Of a DNA stretch of 64,000 bases, positions 1-8,115 are shown in pieces (position 1 is the stretch's first letter; every line of letters starts with the position of its first letter). The position numbers and the translations under genes were made by a program. The notes under the pieces are model-generated. The model was not told where the DNA came from. It searched no databases and saw only the letters and a program-made list of their open reading frames with translations. Source of the stretch: Phytopseudomonas daroniae (GTDB taxonomy: Bacteria > Pseudomonadota > Gammaproteobacteria > Pseudomonadales > Pseudomonadaceae). The stretch is from positions 39,434 through 103,433 of the forward strand of contig NZ_QJUI01000019.1 in NCBI RefSeq assembly GCF_004327285.1, written 5' to 3'.

Positions 1-84
1 CTGCTCGAGGCTCGCTTCGGCCTCTTCGATCGTGGCGAACAGTTCGTCGCGAACCAGCCCCAGTGACGATGCTCCAGAAACCAT
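1..84 (-). CDS. fimL: FimL-like protein, N-terminal 28 codons (cut by window edge)
   Basis: The first 28 codons of a minus-strand gene run off the left edge. They begin MVSGASSLGLVRDELFATIE and continue open. The start is ATG at 84, with an in-frame TAG two codons upstream and a GGAGG 11 bases before it. The sequence resembles the N-terminus of FimL, the Pseudomonas protein related to the N-terminal part of ChpA that acts in twitching motility and cAMP signalling. In PAO1 fimL (PA1822) also sits directly beside a crotonase gene (PA1821), which is what follows here. With only 28 residues visible the name rests mostly on context and on remembered sequence. Confidence 0.6.
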   Translation of the reverse strand, partial: MVSGASSLGLVRDELFATIEEAEASLEQ

Positions 85-122
85 TCGCTATTGTGCCTCC
101 CGCACAGGTGATAAAGCCGCAA

Positions 123-935
123 TCAATCAGCGAACTCGGGGTTCTGCTTACTCATATGGGCCGCCATGGCCACACGCAGATCGGCGGATTGCAGCATGGC
201 GGCATTCCAGGTCGCGACGTACTCGAGCCCGTCGTCGACGCGATGATCGCGCATATAGCGGATCATTTCCTTGGTGCCGCGCACGGCAACCGGAGATTTT
301 GCGGCGATCACCCGAGCAATGTCCATCACGCCAGCGAGCAGTACATCGAAATCGCTGAACACCTGATTGACCAGACCGATCTCACGGGCCTCTGCGGCGC
401 CGACGGTACGGCCAGTGAACGCCAGTTCGCGAAGCATGCCGTCGCCGATGATGCGCGGCAGACGCTGCAAGGTGCCAACATCGGCGGCCATGCCGATATC
501 GATCTCCTTGATGGCGAACTGGGCATCCTCGGCGCAATAACGCATGTCGCAGGCCGACACCAGGTCGATGGCACCCCCCAGGCAATAACCATGAATTGCT
601 GCCAGCACCGGCTTGCGGCACTGATCGACGGCCTTGAACGAGGCCTGCAGTTCGAGAATCTTGCGCCGCAGCGTCTGTGCGTTGCGCCCCACGTCCTTGC
701 CCAGCTGAGTACCGACCTGCGCCAGCAGGCTGAGGTCGATACCCGAGGAAAAGTGTCGCCCGGCGCCGGACAGCACCACAGCCCTGATCTCATCCGTCTC
801 GTCGACCCAGCGGAAAATCTCGATGATTTCCGTCCAGAACGCAGCGTTCATGGCATTGATCTTGTCCGGACGGTTGATCACCACATGGGCGACCTTGTCC
901 ACCAACTCGACACGAAAAGCCTGGTACTCGGACAT
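123..935 (-). CDS. Crotonase family protein, probable delta3,5-delta2,4-dienoyl-CoA isomerase
   Basis: A 270-residue enoyl-CoA hydratase/isomerase family enzyme. The oxyanion-hole segments are visible around residues 61-66 (HFSSGID) and 115-121 (HGYCLGG). The segment KEIDIGMAADVGTLQRLP at 143-160 matches the eukaryotic ECH1 type closely, including the two acidic residues (E144 and D152) that correspond to the catalytic pair of dienoyl-CoA isomerase, so a role in beta-oxidation of unsaturated fatty acids with odd-positioned double bonds is likelier than plain hydration. I chose ATG 935 because CGAGG lies 9 bases upstream. ATG 944 and the longer form to 1028 are in the same frame but lack a suitable ribosome site. 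It is commonly annotated simply as enoyl-CoA hydratase. Substrate is inferred. Confidence 0.88.
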   Translation of the reverse strand: MSEYQAFRVELVDKVAHVVINRPDKINAMNAAFWTEIIEIFRWVDETDEIRAVVLSGAGRHFSSGIDLSLLAQVGTQLGKDVGRNAQTLRRKILELQASFKAVDQCRKPVLAAIHGYCLGGAIDLVSACDMRYCAEDAQFAIKEIDIGMAADVGTLQRLPRIIGDGMLRELAFTGRTVGAAEAREIGLVNQVFSDFDVLLAGVMDIARVIAAKSPVAVRGTKEMIRYMRDHRVDDGLEYVATWNAAMLQSADLRVAMAAHMSKQNPEFAD

Positions 936-1124
936 GGCGGTCATCCTCGGCAAGAAGCGCTGTGCGCTAGGAGTCTTCTTATGGCGGCTCAAACGCCCCC
1001 GTGGCGGCAGCTGCTTACAACCGCGCAACTATAGCAAGCAGCGCCTGAAAGTCGATCACGCCGGGTGTGACGTGCAGCACGCCTCGCCCAAGCGAATGTT
1101 CCAACATGACGCCTGTAACCGGGT

Positions 1125-3395
1125 TCACCCCTCGACGATGCAATCCACCGTGTAATAGCTGCCCTGCTCGCCCTCGTGACGCTGCAGCCCGTGCACGTCG
1201 GCATCGAAGCCTGGAAAGCGCTGCTCGAAGGCCTGGGCGAAGCGCAGATAGTCGATGATCGAGCGGGTTTCCGTGGTGAAGCGCTCGCCCGGCATGATCA
1301 GGGGGATGCCCGGCGGGTAAGGCACCAGCATCACCGCGGCGATGCGCCCCTGCACCTCATCGACCAGCACTTCTTCCACCTCGCCACGTACCAGCTGGTT
1401 ATAGGCGTCAGCGGGTTTCAGGGCGATCTGTGGCAGCACTGTGTACATGCGCTTGAGCGATTTGGCCGTAGCGTTTTCCCGGTAGCAGTCATGCAGGGCA
1501 TCGCACAGGTCGCGCAGGCCCATGCCCTGATAGCGACCAGAGCCTTCACGGGCGATGGAGGGCAATACGGCGTTCAGTGGCAGGTTGGCGTCATAGCTGC
1601 GCTTGAATTCCAGCAACTCGGTCAGCAGCGTACTCCACTTGCCCTTGGTGATACCCATGGAGAACAGCACCAGGAACGAGTACAGGCCAGTCTTCTCGAC
1701 CACTAGGCCGCGCTCCCAGAGGAATTTGCTGACCACCGCCGCGGGAATACCGCGCTCATCGAGGCGTCCGCCTGCGGTCAGGCCGGGCATCACCAGGGTC
1801 ACCTTGATCGGGTCGAGCAGTACGTAGTCCTCAGCCACATCGCCGAAACCATGCCAGTCGGCCTCTGGCTGCAGCAGCCAGTCCGGCGTCGACACGTCGT
1901 CGGCACCTTCGGTCTGCGGTGGCTGCCAGATGCTGAACCACCAATCCTCGCTGCTCAGACTCTGGCCGAGATTGGCCAGCGCGCGGCGGAAACTCAGGGC
2001 TTCGTCGAAGGTTTCCTGGATCAACGAACGCCCCGCCGGCCCCTCCATCATCGCCGAAGCCACGTCCAGCGAGGCGATGATGCCGTACTGCGGCGAAGTG
2101 GAGATATGCATCATGAACGCTTCGTTGAAGCGGTCACGGTCGAGCTTGCGCACGCCGGTGCCCGCGCTACCATCCTGCACGTGAATCATCGACGCCTGGC
2201 TGAAGGCCGCCAGCAGCTTGTGAGTCGAATGGGTGGTGAACACCATGGGGCCACCCGCCTCACGGGTGGTGCCCATGCCGTAACGGCCGGCGTAGAACTC
2301 GTGGAAGGCGGCGTAGGCGTACCAGGCTTCGTCGAAATGCAGGACTTCTACCGAATCGCCGAGGGTACGTTTGATCAGCTCGGCGTTGTAGCACAGCCCG
2401 TCGTAGGTCGAGTTGGTCACTACCGCCAGCTTGACCTTGGGCTCACGACCGCGCGCCAGGGGGCTGGCATCGATCTTGGCCTGGATCGACTCGCGGGAGA
2501 ACTCGCTCAGCGGAATCGGCCCGATGATACCCAGCTCGTTGCGTTCCGGGGACAGGTACAGCGGAATGGCACCGGTCATGATGATCGCGTGGAGGATCGA
2601 CTTGTGGCAGTTGCGATCCACCAGCACCAGGTCGTCGCGGCCGACCATCGAATGCCAGACGATCTTGTTGGCGGTCGAGGTGCCATTGATCACGAAGTAG
2701 GTGTGGTCGGCGCCAAAATTGCGCGCAGCGCGCTCCTCGGCGGCGGCCAGCGGGCCGGTGTGGTCGAGCAGCGAGCCCAGTTCGGGCACCGATACCGAAA
2801 GGTCGGAACGCAGGGTGTTCTCACCGAAGAACTGGTGGAATGCCTGCCCTACCGGGCTCTTGCGATAGGCCACGCCACCGCCGTGGCCCGGTGTATGCCA
2901 GGAGTAATTGGACTGTGAGGTGTGCTGCACCAGCGCCTTGAAGAATGGCGGCAGCAGGCCGTCGAGGTAATTACGTGCGGCCCGTGCCACCTGTCGGGCC
3001 AGAAACGGCACGGTGTCCTCGAACAGATAGAGGATGCCGCGCAACTGGTTGAGGTCGGCCATGGCTTCGGCCGGCGCGTTCTCGATGGTGACCTGCTCGC
3101 CCAACGCGAAGATCGGCAGTTGCGGCGCACGCCGGCGGGCGATGCGAATCAGCTCGACCATATCCTGCAGCAAATGGCGATTTTCCCCGGCACCCTCGGC
3201 AGCGACCAGGATACAGGCCAGGCCATGATGGGTCGAGGCGACGATATGCCCTTCCGCCGAGCTGGCGGTGGAGAGGATGGTGAAACCGTCCTGTTCCAGT
3301 TCCTGGGCGATGGCTCGTACCCGCTCACCGGCCACGGTATCGGCCTTGATATCACGATGAACGATGAGTACGGGGAACTTGAGGTCTTTGTACAT
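1125..3395 (-). CDS. ldcA: PLP-dependent lysine decarboxylase LdcA (Orn/Arg/Lys decarboxylase fold type I)
   Basis: A 756-residue protein with the full architecture of the large basic amino acid decarboxylases: an N-terminal response-regulator-like wing domain (about 1-130), the PLP core with the Schiff-base lysine K393 in HSTHK (389-393), and the C-terminal domain. Sequence and length agree with Pseudomonas LdcA, the lysine-specific enzyme that converts lysine to cadaverine and that in PAO1 takes part in arginine-responsive lysine catabolism. The start ATG at 3395 is preceded by AGGTG. The gene stands alone on the minus strand, with about 115 bases separating it from dnaQ upstream. In PAO1, from memory, further genes (an antiporter and a permease) lie between ldcA and the crotonase gene; they are absent here. 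Specificity for lysine over arginine is inferred from the match to LdcA. Confidence 0.9.
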   Translation of the reverse strand: MYKDLKFPVLIVHRDIKADTVAGERVRAIAQELEQDGFTILSTASSAEGHIVASTHHGLACILVAAEGAGENRHLLQDMVELIRIARRRAPQLPIFALGEQVTIENAPAEAMADLNQLRGILYLFEDTVPFLARQVARAARNYLDGLLPPFFKALVQHTSQSNYSWHTPGHGGGVAYRKSPVGQAFHQFFGENTLRSDLSVSVPELGSLLDHTGPLAAAEERAARNFGADHTYFVINGTSTANKIVWHSMVGRDDLVLVDRNCHKSILHAIIMTGAIPLYLSPERNELGIIGPIPLSEFSRESIQAKIDASPLARGREPKVKLAVVTNSTYDGLCYNAELIKRTLGDSVEVLHFDEAWYAYAAFHEFYAGRYGMGTTREAGGPMVFTTHSTHKLLAAFSQASMIHVQDGSAGTGVRKLDRDRFNEAFMMHISTSPQYGIIASLDVASAMMEGPAGRSLIQETFDEALSFRRALANLGQSLSSEDWWFSIWQPPQTEGADDVSTPDWLLQPEADWHGFGDVAEDYVLLDPIKVTLVMPGLTAGGRLDERGIPAAVVSKFLWERGLVVEKTGLYSFLVLFSMGITKGKWSTLLTELLEFKRSYDANLPLNAVLPSIAREGSGRYQGMGLRDLCDALHDCYRENATAKSLKRMYTVLPQIALKPADAYNQLVRGEVEEVLVDEVQGRIAAVMLVPYPPGIPLIMPGERFTTETRSIIDYLRFAQAFEQRFPGFDADVHGLQRHEGEQGSYYTVDCIVEG

Positions 3396-3510
3396 CAGCT
3401 ACACCTGAGGTCATACGGGATTGGCCCGCTGTGTCCTCAGGGTAGAGGCTCGCCGGAAAGGACGGAACCCCTCGCAGGCGGAGCTATACGAAAAGGTCGC
3501 AATTCGCTGC

Positions 3511-4254
3511 TCAGGAGGCGGAAGTGCCCTGCTCCAGCTGAGCCCACAACGCCGGGGCGCCAGCGGATTTCTCGATCGCGGCCAGGCGCGCGGCATGCGC
3601 CGCCAGGTCTTCGGCACTGGCGGCGATCACTGCGCCTCGTGCCCGATCGGCCGGCAAACGGCGAATCGGCGTCGGCTGCTGACGACCATTGCCGTCGCCC
3701 TCCGAGCCATCGCCCGCCAGGGACAGATTGGTCTGCCCACCGGTCATCGCCAGGTAGACGTCGGCGAGAATCTCCGAGTCGAGCAAGGCGCCGTGCAGTT
3801 CACGGCCAGAGTTGTCTACGCCGTAGCGCTTGCACAGCGCATCGAGGCTGTTGCGCTGACCCGGATGACGCTCGCGGGCCATCTGCAGGCTATCGAGCAC
3901 GTCGCAGTAGGAAGCGAGATCCGCCCGCTCGTGCTGACCGATCAGGGCGAACTCATTGTTGAGGAAGCCCACGTCGAACGGCGCGTTGTGGATGATCAGT
4001 TGTGCGCCTTTGATGAACTCGTAGAACTCGTCGGCGACTTCCTTGAAGCGCGGCTTGTCCTTGAGGTCTTCGCTGGTGATACCGTGAACCGCGATGGCGC
4101 CTTCGTCGATGTCACGATCCGGCTGCAGGTACACGTGGAAATGGCGCCCGGTCAGGCGACGGCCCTCGACTTCGACGCAGCCGATCTCGATGACCCGGTG
4201 GCCATCGCTCACCGGCATACCGGTGGTTTCAGTATCCAGTACGACTCTACGCAC
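3511..4254 (-). CDS. dnaQ: DNA polymerase III epsilon subunit (3'-5' proofreading exonuclease)
   Basis: A 247-residue DEDDh exonuclease, the proofreading subunit of the replicative polymerase. Exo I is DTETTG with D7 and E9, Exo II has D94 in HNAPFDVGF, and Exo III has H154 and D159 in HGALLDSEI. The C-terminal tail after about residue 180 is the low-complexity, basic/acidic linker that tethers epsilon to the alpha subunit. The start codon overlaps the 3' end of rnhA by 8 bases, so the two genes are translationally coupled in the order rnhA-dnaQ, an arrangement common in gammaproteobacteria. Confidence 0.96.
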   Translation of the reverse strand: MRRVVLDTETTGMPVSDGHRVIEIGCVEVEGRRLTGRHFHVYLQPDRDIDEGAIAVHGITSEDLKDKPRFKEVADEFYEFIKGAQLIIHNAPFDVGFLNNEFALIGQHERADLASYCDVLDSLQMARERHPGQRNSLDALCKRYGVDNSGRELHGALLDSEILADVYLAMTGGQTNLSLAGDGSEGDGNGRQQPTPIRRLPADRARGAVIAASAEDLAAHAARLAAIEKSAGAPALWAQLEQGTSAS

Positions 4255-4699
4255 GCTTCATGCTCCTGATGTCTTCGACGCCGCGGTTGGCCAGTTGATC
4301 CGCTCGCTCATTGCCGGGGTGGCCGATATGGCCGCGCACCCATTGCCAGGTCACGTTGTGTCGGCTGACCTGCTCGTCCAGTTGCTGCCACAGGTCGGCA
4401 TTCTTCACGGGTTCTTTCGCGGCGGTTTTCCAGCCACGCTTCTTCCAGTTGGGCATCCATTCCTGGATCCCCTTCATGACGTACTGCGAGTCAGTGACCA
4501 GGCGCACGTCACAGGGGCGTTTCAGTTCGGCCAGGCCGCGAATCGCGCCCATCAGCTCCATGCGGTTGTTGGTGGTCACGGCCTCACCGCCCCACAACTC
4601 CTTCTCCACACCCTGGAATACCAGTAATGCGCCCCAGCCACCGACGCCAGGATTGCCCTTGCAGGCACCGTCGGTGTAAAGCTCAACTTGTTCGGACAT
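4247..4699 (-). CDS. rnhA: Ribonuclease HI
   Basis: A 150-residue RNase HI that cleaves the RNA strand of RNA-DNA hybrids. All four metal-binding acidic residues are visible: D10 (YTDGACKGNPG), E48 (NRMEL), D70 (TDSQY) and D134 (NERADQLA), with the basic protrusion (WKKRGWKTAAKEPVK, about 85-99) typical of the E. coli enzyme. It is first in a two-gene unit with dnaQ and lies 30 bases downstream of the methyltransferase gene on the same strand, so all three may be co-transcribed. Confidence 0.97.
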   Translation of the reverse strand: MSEQVELYTDGACKGNPGVGGWGALLVFQGVEKELWGGEAVTTNNRMELMGAIRGLAELKRPCDVRLVTDSQYVMKGIQEWMPNWKKRGWKTAAKEPVKNADLWQQLDEQVSRHNVTWQWVRGHIGHPGNERADQLANRGVEDIRSMKRA

Positions 4700-4729
4700 G
4701 CAGCGCCTTTATCTATCGATGTTGCCGGC

Positions 4730-5491
4730 TCAGGACGCTTCGCTATCGCGACGGCTGACCTTGGCTACCGGCATGGGCACCAGCTTGCCCATCGGTTCGC
4801 GACGGGACTGGCGCAGTGGACGCAGGCCGACCACCAGCTTGCGCGCCACCAATACGTAAAAACCACCACCCGGCGACTGCCAGGCGCCGCCCCAGCGTTC
4901 CAGGGGCCCCAGCCGAGCCTGCCAGGCAGCGGAAGCAAGCGGCGGACGATAACATCCGAAGCGCCGTTTCTCCAGCGCGAAGCCGAGCAGGTTGAGCCAG
5001 TCGCCAAGACGCCCGGGGGCGATGCAGCGTGCGTCGTGAAGGATGTCATGGGCGAACAGATGGCGTACCCCCCAGGCACTCAGCGGGTTGATGCCAACCA
5101 CCAGCAGATGCCCGCCCGGGCGCACGCTGCGCGCGGCTTCCCGCAACAGGCCATGGGGCGACTGGCAGAAGTCCAGGCCGTGCTGCAGCACCACCACATC
5201 GGCAGCATGCTCGACCAGCGGCCAGGACTGTTCCTCGCAAACGATCTCGACCCCCTCGAAGGGCGCGCCAAGGCGCACGCTGCGTTGAATCTGCCGGGTC
5301 TCGATAGAGGTTTCGGCACAAGGGCCGTAATGCACCAGATAGCCGCCGAAGAAGCGTTCCAGCTCTTCATCCAGCAGGCGTTGCTCCTGTTCCAGCAGCA
5401 GACGCCCCAACGGGCTGGTGAACCACTGTCGGGCAGCACCGATTAGTTGGAGCCAATCGGCATCCGCCTGGGCAAAAGGATTGTCGCTCAT
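4730..5491 (-). CDS. Class I SAM-dependent methyltransferase domain protein
   Basis: A 253-residue soluble protein conserved at this place between gloB and rnhA in Pseudomonas (PA1814 in PAO1, from memory). The central part has features of methyltransferase type 11 proteins: VVVLQHGLDF around 111-120 as the motif II/post-I region and an LREAARSVRPGGHLLVVGINP stretch. The glycine-rich SAM motif I (expected near residue 60-70) is not canonical, so catalytic competence is uncertain. The start at 5491 was chosen because CAGG lies 8 bases upstream; an alternative start 12 codons earlier exists at 5527. The gene is divergent from gloB with only about 75 bases between the two starts, so the promoters overlap. 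Target molecule unknown. Confidence 0.8.
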   Translation of the reverse strand: MSDNPFAQADADWLQLIGAARQWFTSPLGRLLLEQEQRLLDEELERFFGGYLVHYGPCAETSIETRQIQRSVRLGAPFEGVEIVCEEQSWPLVEHAADVVVLQHGLDFCQSPHGLLREAARSVRPGGHLLVVGINPLSAWGVRHLFAHDILHDARCIAPGRLGDWLNLLGFALEKRRFGCYRPPLASAAWQARLGPLERWGGAWQSPGGGFYVLVARKLVVGLRPLRQSRREPMGKLVPMPVAKVSRRDSEAS

Positions 5492-5565
5492 GGGAAATAC
5501 CTGCGTAGCCATCTTCAACAATGACACCTAAGATGCACCTTTGTCCCCAGCTTGGCGACCACCTG

Positions 5566-6339
5566 ATGATCAAGATCGAAGCCCTGAGCGCATTTTCAGA
5601 CAATTACATCTGGCTGTTGCAGGATGAGCAGCGCAAACGTGTCGCCGTAGTCGACCCCGGTGACGCGGCGCCTGTGCAGGCCTGGCTGCAGGCACATCCC
5701 GACTGGACGTTGAGCGACATTCTCATCACCCACCACCACCCCGACCATGTCGGTGGCGTCGAACAGTTGCGCCGCGAGACCGGTGCTCGCGTCTATGGCC
5801 CGGCTAAAGAGAACATCCCCGCCCGCGATCAGGCGCTGGTCGATGGCGAGCGTATAGAGGTACTTGGCCTGCCCCTGCAGGTGATCGACGTACCGGGCCA
5901 TACCCTCGGCCATATCGCTTTCTACCAGGACGATCATCACTGGCTGTTCAGTGGCGACACCCTGTTCGCCGCTGGTTGCGGTCGACTGTTCGAGGGCACA
6001 CCCGCGCAGATGCACCACTCGCTGCAACGCCTCGCCGCGCTGCCGGACAATACCCTTGTTTACTGCGCCCACGAATACACCCTGAGCAACCTGCGCTTCG
6101 CCCAGGCCGTCGAACCTGAGAACCCGGCTATCGCCGAGCGCCTGCGACAGGTCACCGAATGGCGCGAGCAAGGCCGTATCAGTCTGCCTTCGCAGCTACA
6201 ACTGGAGCGCGCCACCAACCCGTTTCTGCGTGGCGCCGAAACATCGGTTAAAGAAATGATCGCCAGCCGCGAGGGGCGCACGATAGACGACGAGGCCGAG
6301 GTATTCGCAGCTCTACGTGCCTGGAAGGATCACTTCTGA
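5566..6339 (+). CDS. gloB: Hydroxyacylglutathione hydrolase (glyoxalase II)
   Basis: A 257-residue metallo-beta-lactamase-fold enzyme that hydrolyses S-lactoylglutathione to lactate and glutathione, the second step of methylglyoxal detoxification. The metal motif THHHPDHVGG is visible near residues 52-61, followed by a histidine in VPGHTLGH, the GDTLF aspartate and HEYT. The C-terminal glyoxalase II domain is complete (RATNPFLR). The start MIKIEALSAFSDNYIW at 5566 fits the family N-terminus; an ATG 15 codons upstream would give a poorly conserved extension. The ribosome site is weak. Confidence 0.95.
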   Translation: MIKIEALSAFSDNYIWLLQDEQRKRVAVVDPGDAAPVQAWLQAHPDWTLSDILITHHHPDHVGGVEQLRRETGARVYGPAKENIPARDQALVDGERIEVLGLPLQVIDVPGHTLGHIAFYQDDHHWLFSGDTLFAAGCGRLFEGTPAQMHHSLQRLAALPDNTLVYCAHEYTLSNLRFAQAVEPENPAIAERLRQVTEWREQGRISLPSQLQLERATNPFLRGAETSVKEMIASREGRTIDDEAEVFAALRAWKDHF

Positions 6340-6374
6340 AGCGCCGACTGGGCCGCAAAAACTCTGATCAAAAC

Positions 6375-6403
6375 TTGACCACCCCTGGATCGGTTTCTAG
6401 AAT
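6375..6403 (+). promoter_or_regulatory. Predicted sigma-70 promoter of mltD
   Basis: TTGACC at 6375-6380, a 17-base spacer and TAGAAT at 6398-6403 form a near-consensus housekeeping promoter. It lies 36 bases upstream of the mltD start, directly after gloB. Confidence 0.7.
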
Positions 6404-6439
6404 CCCCCGACTTTCGATCCAGGACGCCCCCACCAACCA

Positions 6440-8008
6440 ATGCCTTCGCAGCCTTGCAACTCATTGAATTCAAAGGCATTGGCCTTGCGCTGCCTGGCGC
6501 TTGCCGTGGCCATCCTTGCCGTTCTCAGCGGCTGCCAAAGCCTGGATCAACAGACCGTTGACGCAGGCATCGCGGTCGATTTGAGCAGCAAAGCGCCGCA
6601 CGAACCGCTGTGGATCAATGGGCCGGTGCAGGCCGAACAGCCCAAGGACGTCTGGGAGCGGGTGCGCGCGGGCTACCAGTTGCAAGACAACATCGGCGTC
6701 AATCCGCGCATCGAGCAGCAACGCCTGTGGTTCGCCAGCAACCCGTCCTTCGTCGAAAAGTCCGGCGAGCGCAGCAACCCGTACATCCACTACATCGTCG
6801 AGCGCCTGCAAGAACGCAACATGCCGATGGAGCTGGCACTGCTGCCGATGATCGAAAGCGCTTACAACCCCTTCGCCTATTCGTCGGCCAATGCCGTGGG
6901 CCTGTGGCAGTTCATCCCGTCCACGGGGCGCCACTTCAATTTGCGTCAGACCAGTTGGTACGACGGTCGTCGTGACGTCACCGCATCCACCCAGGCCGCC
7001 ATGAATTACCTGGCCCGCCTGCACGAGATGTTCAACGGCGACTGGCTCCTCGCGCTGGCAGCCTATAACGCCGGTGAAGGTCGGGTCAGCCGCGCCATCG
7101 AGCGCAACCAGAAACTCGGTCTGCCGACCGATTACTGGAACCTGTCGCTACCCCAGGAAACCCAGAATTACGTTCCCAAGCTGCTCGCCCTGTCCCAGGT
7201 GATCATGGCGCCCGACGCCTACGGCGTGAGCCTGAGCCCGATCGCCAACGAGCCCTACTTCGAAGAAGTTGAGCTCAAGCAGCGCATGGATCTGTCGCGT
7301 ATCGCCGCGCTCGCGGAAGTGGACGAAGACGAACTCTACCTGCTCAATCCGGCCTTCAAGAAACGCATCACCGTCGACGGCCCGCAGCATCTGCTGGTGC
7401 CGACCGAGAAGGTCGAACTGCTGACCGCCAACCTGTCGACCCTCAAACCTCAGGATCTGCAGAACTGGCAGGAATACGTGGTGCGCCCGGGCGATAACCT
7501 GCACGGCATCGCCAAGCGCTACGAACTGAGCGTCGCCAGCATCAAGGAGCTCAACCAGCTCGCTGACAATACCTTGCGAATCGGCCAGCACCTCAGCCTG
7601 CCGGCCATGGGGCAGCCGGTGCCGGACTCAACGCCGCAGCGCACCACCAACACCGCCGTCGCATCCGCATCGCGTAGCTATCAGGTGCGTAAAGGCGACA
7701 ACCTGTGGCAAATCGCCAAGGCGCACAATGTCTCTGTCAGCGAAATCCAGCGCTGGAATGCGCTCAAGGGCAATGCTCTGCGGGTCGGTCAGAATCTCAA
7801 GCTGCAGGGTACGGGCACGGCGGCTACCCAGGCCATCGCTCAGCTGGAGCGTGATGACGTGACCTACTACAAGGTGCGCAAAGGCGATTCGCTGCACCTG
7901 ATCGCCAAGCGCTTCAACGTGCAGATGAAGAACCTGCAGAGCTGGAATCCACGCACCGGCAAGGCACTCAAGCCGGGCCAGGTACTGACCCTGCGCCTGC
8001 CTAACTGA
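6440..8008 (+). CDS. mltD: Membrane-bound lytic murein transglycosylase D with three LysM domains
   Basis: A 522-residue lipoprotein. The signal peptide ends in the lipobox LSGC with C32 as lipidated residue. The SLT domain (about 110-260) carries the catalytic glutamate E139 in PMIESAYNPF, followed by NAVGLWQFIPSTGR and ALAAYNAGEG, the classical family-1 transglycosylase signatures. Three LysM peptidoglycan-binding modules follow at about 346-389, 414-456 and 475-519. It cleaves the MurNAc-GlcNAc bond with formation of 1,6-anhydromuropeptides in the outer-membrane periplasmic face. It has its own promoter (TTGACC/TAGAAT) and a hairpin with a T run after its stop. Confidence 0.96.
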   Translation: MPSQPCNSLNSKALALRCLALAVAILAVLSGCQSLDQQTVDAGIAVDLSSKAPHEPLWINGPVQAEQPKDVWERVRAGYQLQDNIGVNPRIEQQRLWFASNPSFVEKSGERSNPYIHYIVERLQERNMPMELALLPMIESAYNPFAYSSANAVGLWQFIPSTGRHFNLRQTSWYDGRRDVTASTQAAMNYLARLHEMFNGDWLLALAAYNAGEGRVSRAIERNQKLGLPTDYWNLSLPQETQNYVPKLLALSQVIMAPDAYGVSLSPIANEPYFEEVELKQRMDLSRIAALAEVDEDELYLLNPAFKKRITVDGPQHLLVPTEKVELLTANLSTLKPQDLQNWQEYVVRPGDNLHGIAKRYELSVASIKELNQLADNTLRIGQHLSLPAMGQPVPDSTPQRTTNTAVASASRSYQVRKGDNLWQIAKAHNVSVSEIQRWNALKGNALRVGQNLKLQGTGTAATQAIAQLERDDVTYYKVRKGDSLHLIAKRFNVQMKNLQSWNPRTGKALKPGQVLTLRLPN

Positions 8009-8036
8009 AGTCCATTGCAACACACTTGATGCAAGT

Positions 8037-8055
8037 GGCCGGGGCCGGCCTTTTT
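8037..8055 (+). terminator. Hairpin with T run downstream of mltD
   Basis: GGCCGG at 8037-8042 and CCGGCC at 8045-8050 are followed by five T residues. The two-base loop means the real stem is probably shorter. It separates mltD from the peptide ABC operon. Confidence 0.55.
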
Positions 8056-8115
8056 CCTGTACAGACAAGCTGTTACTGTACGGAAACCTTTGCCGCCCCG
8101 GATCGGATATTGCAC

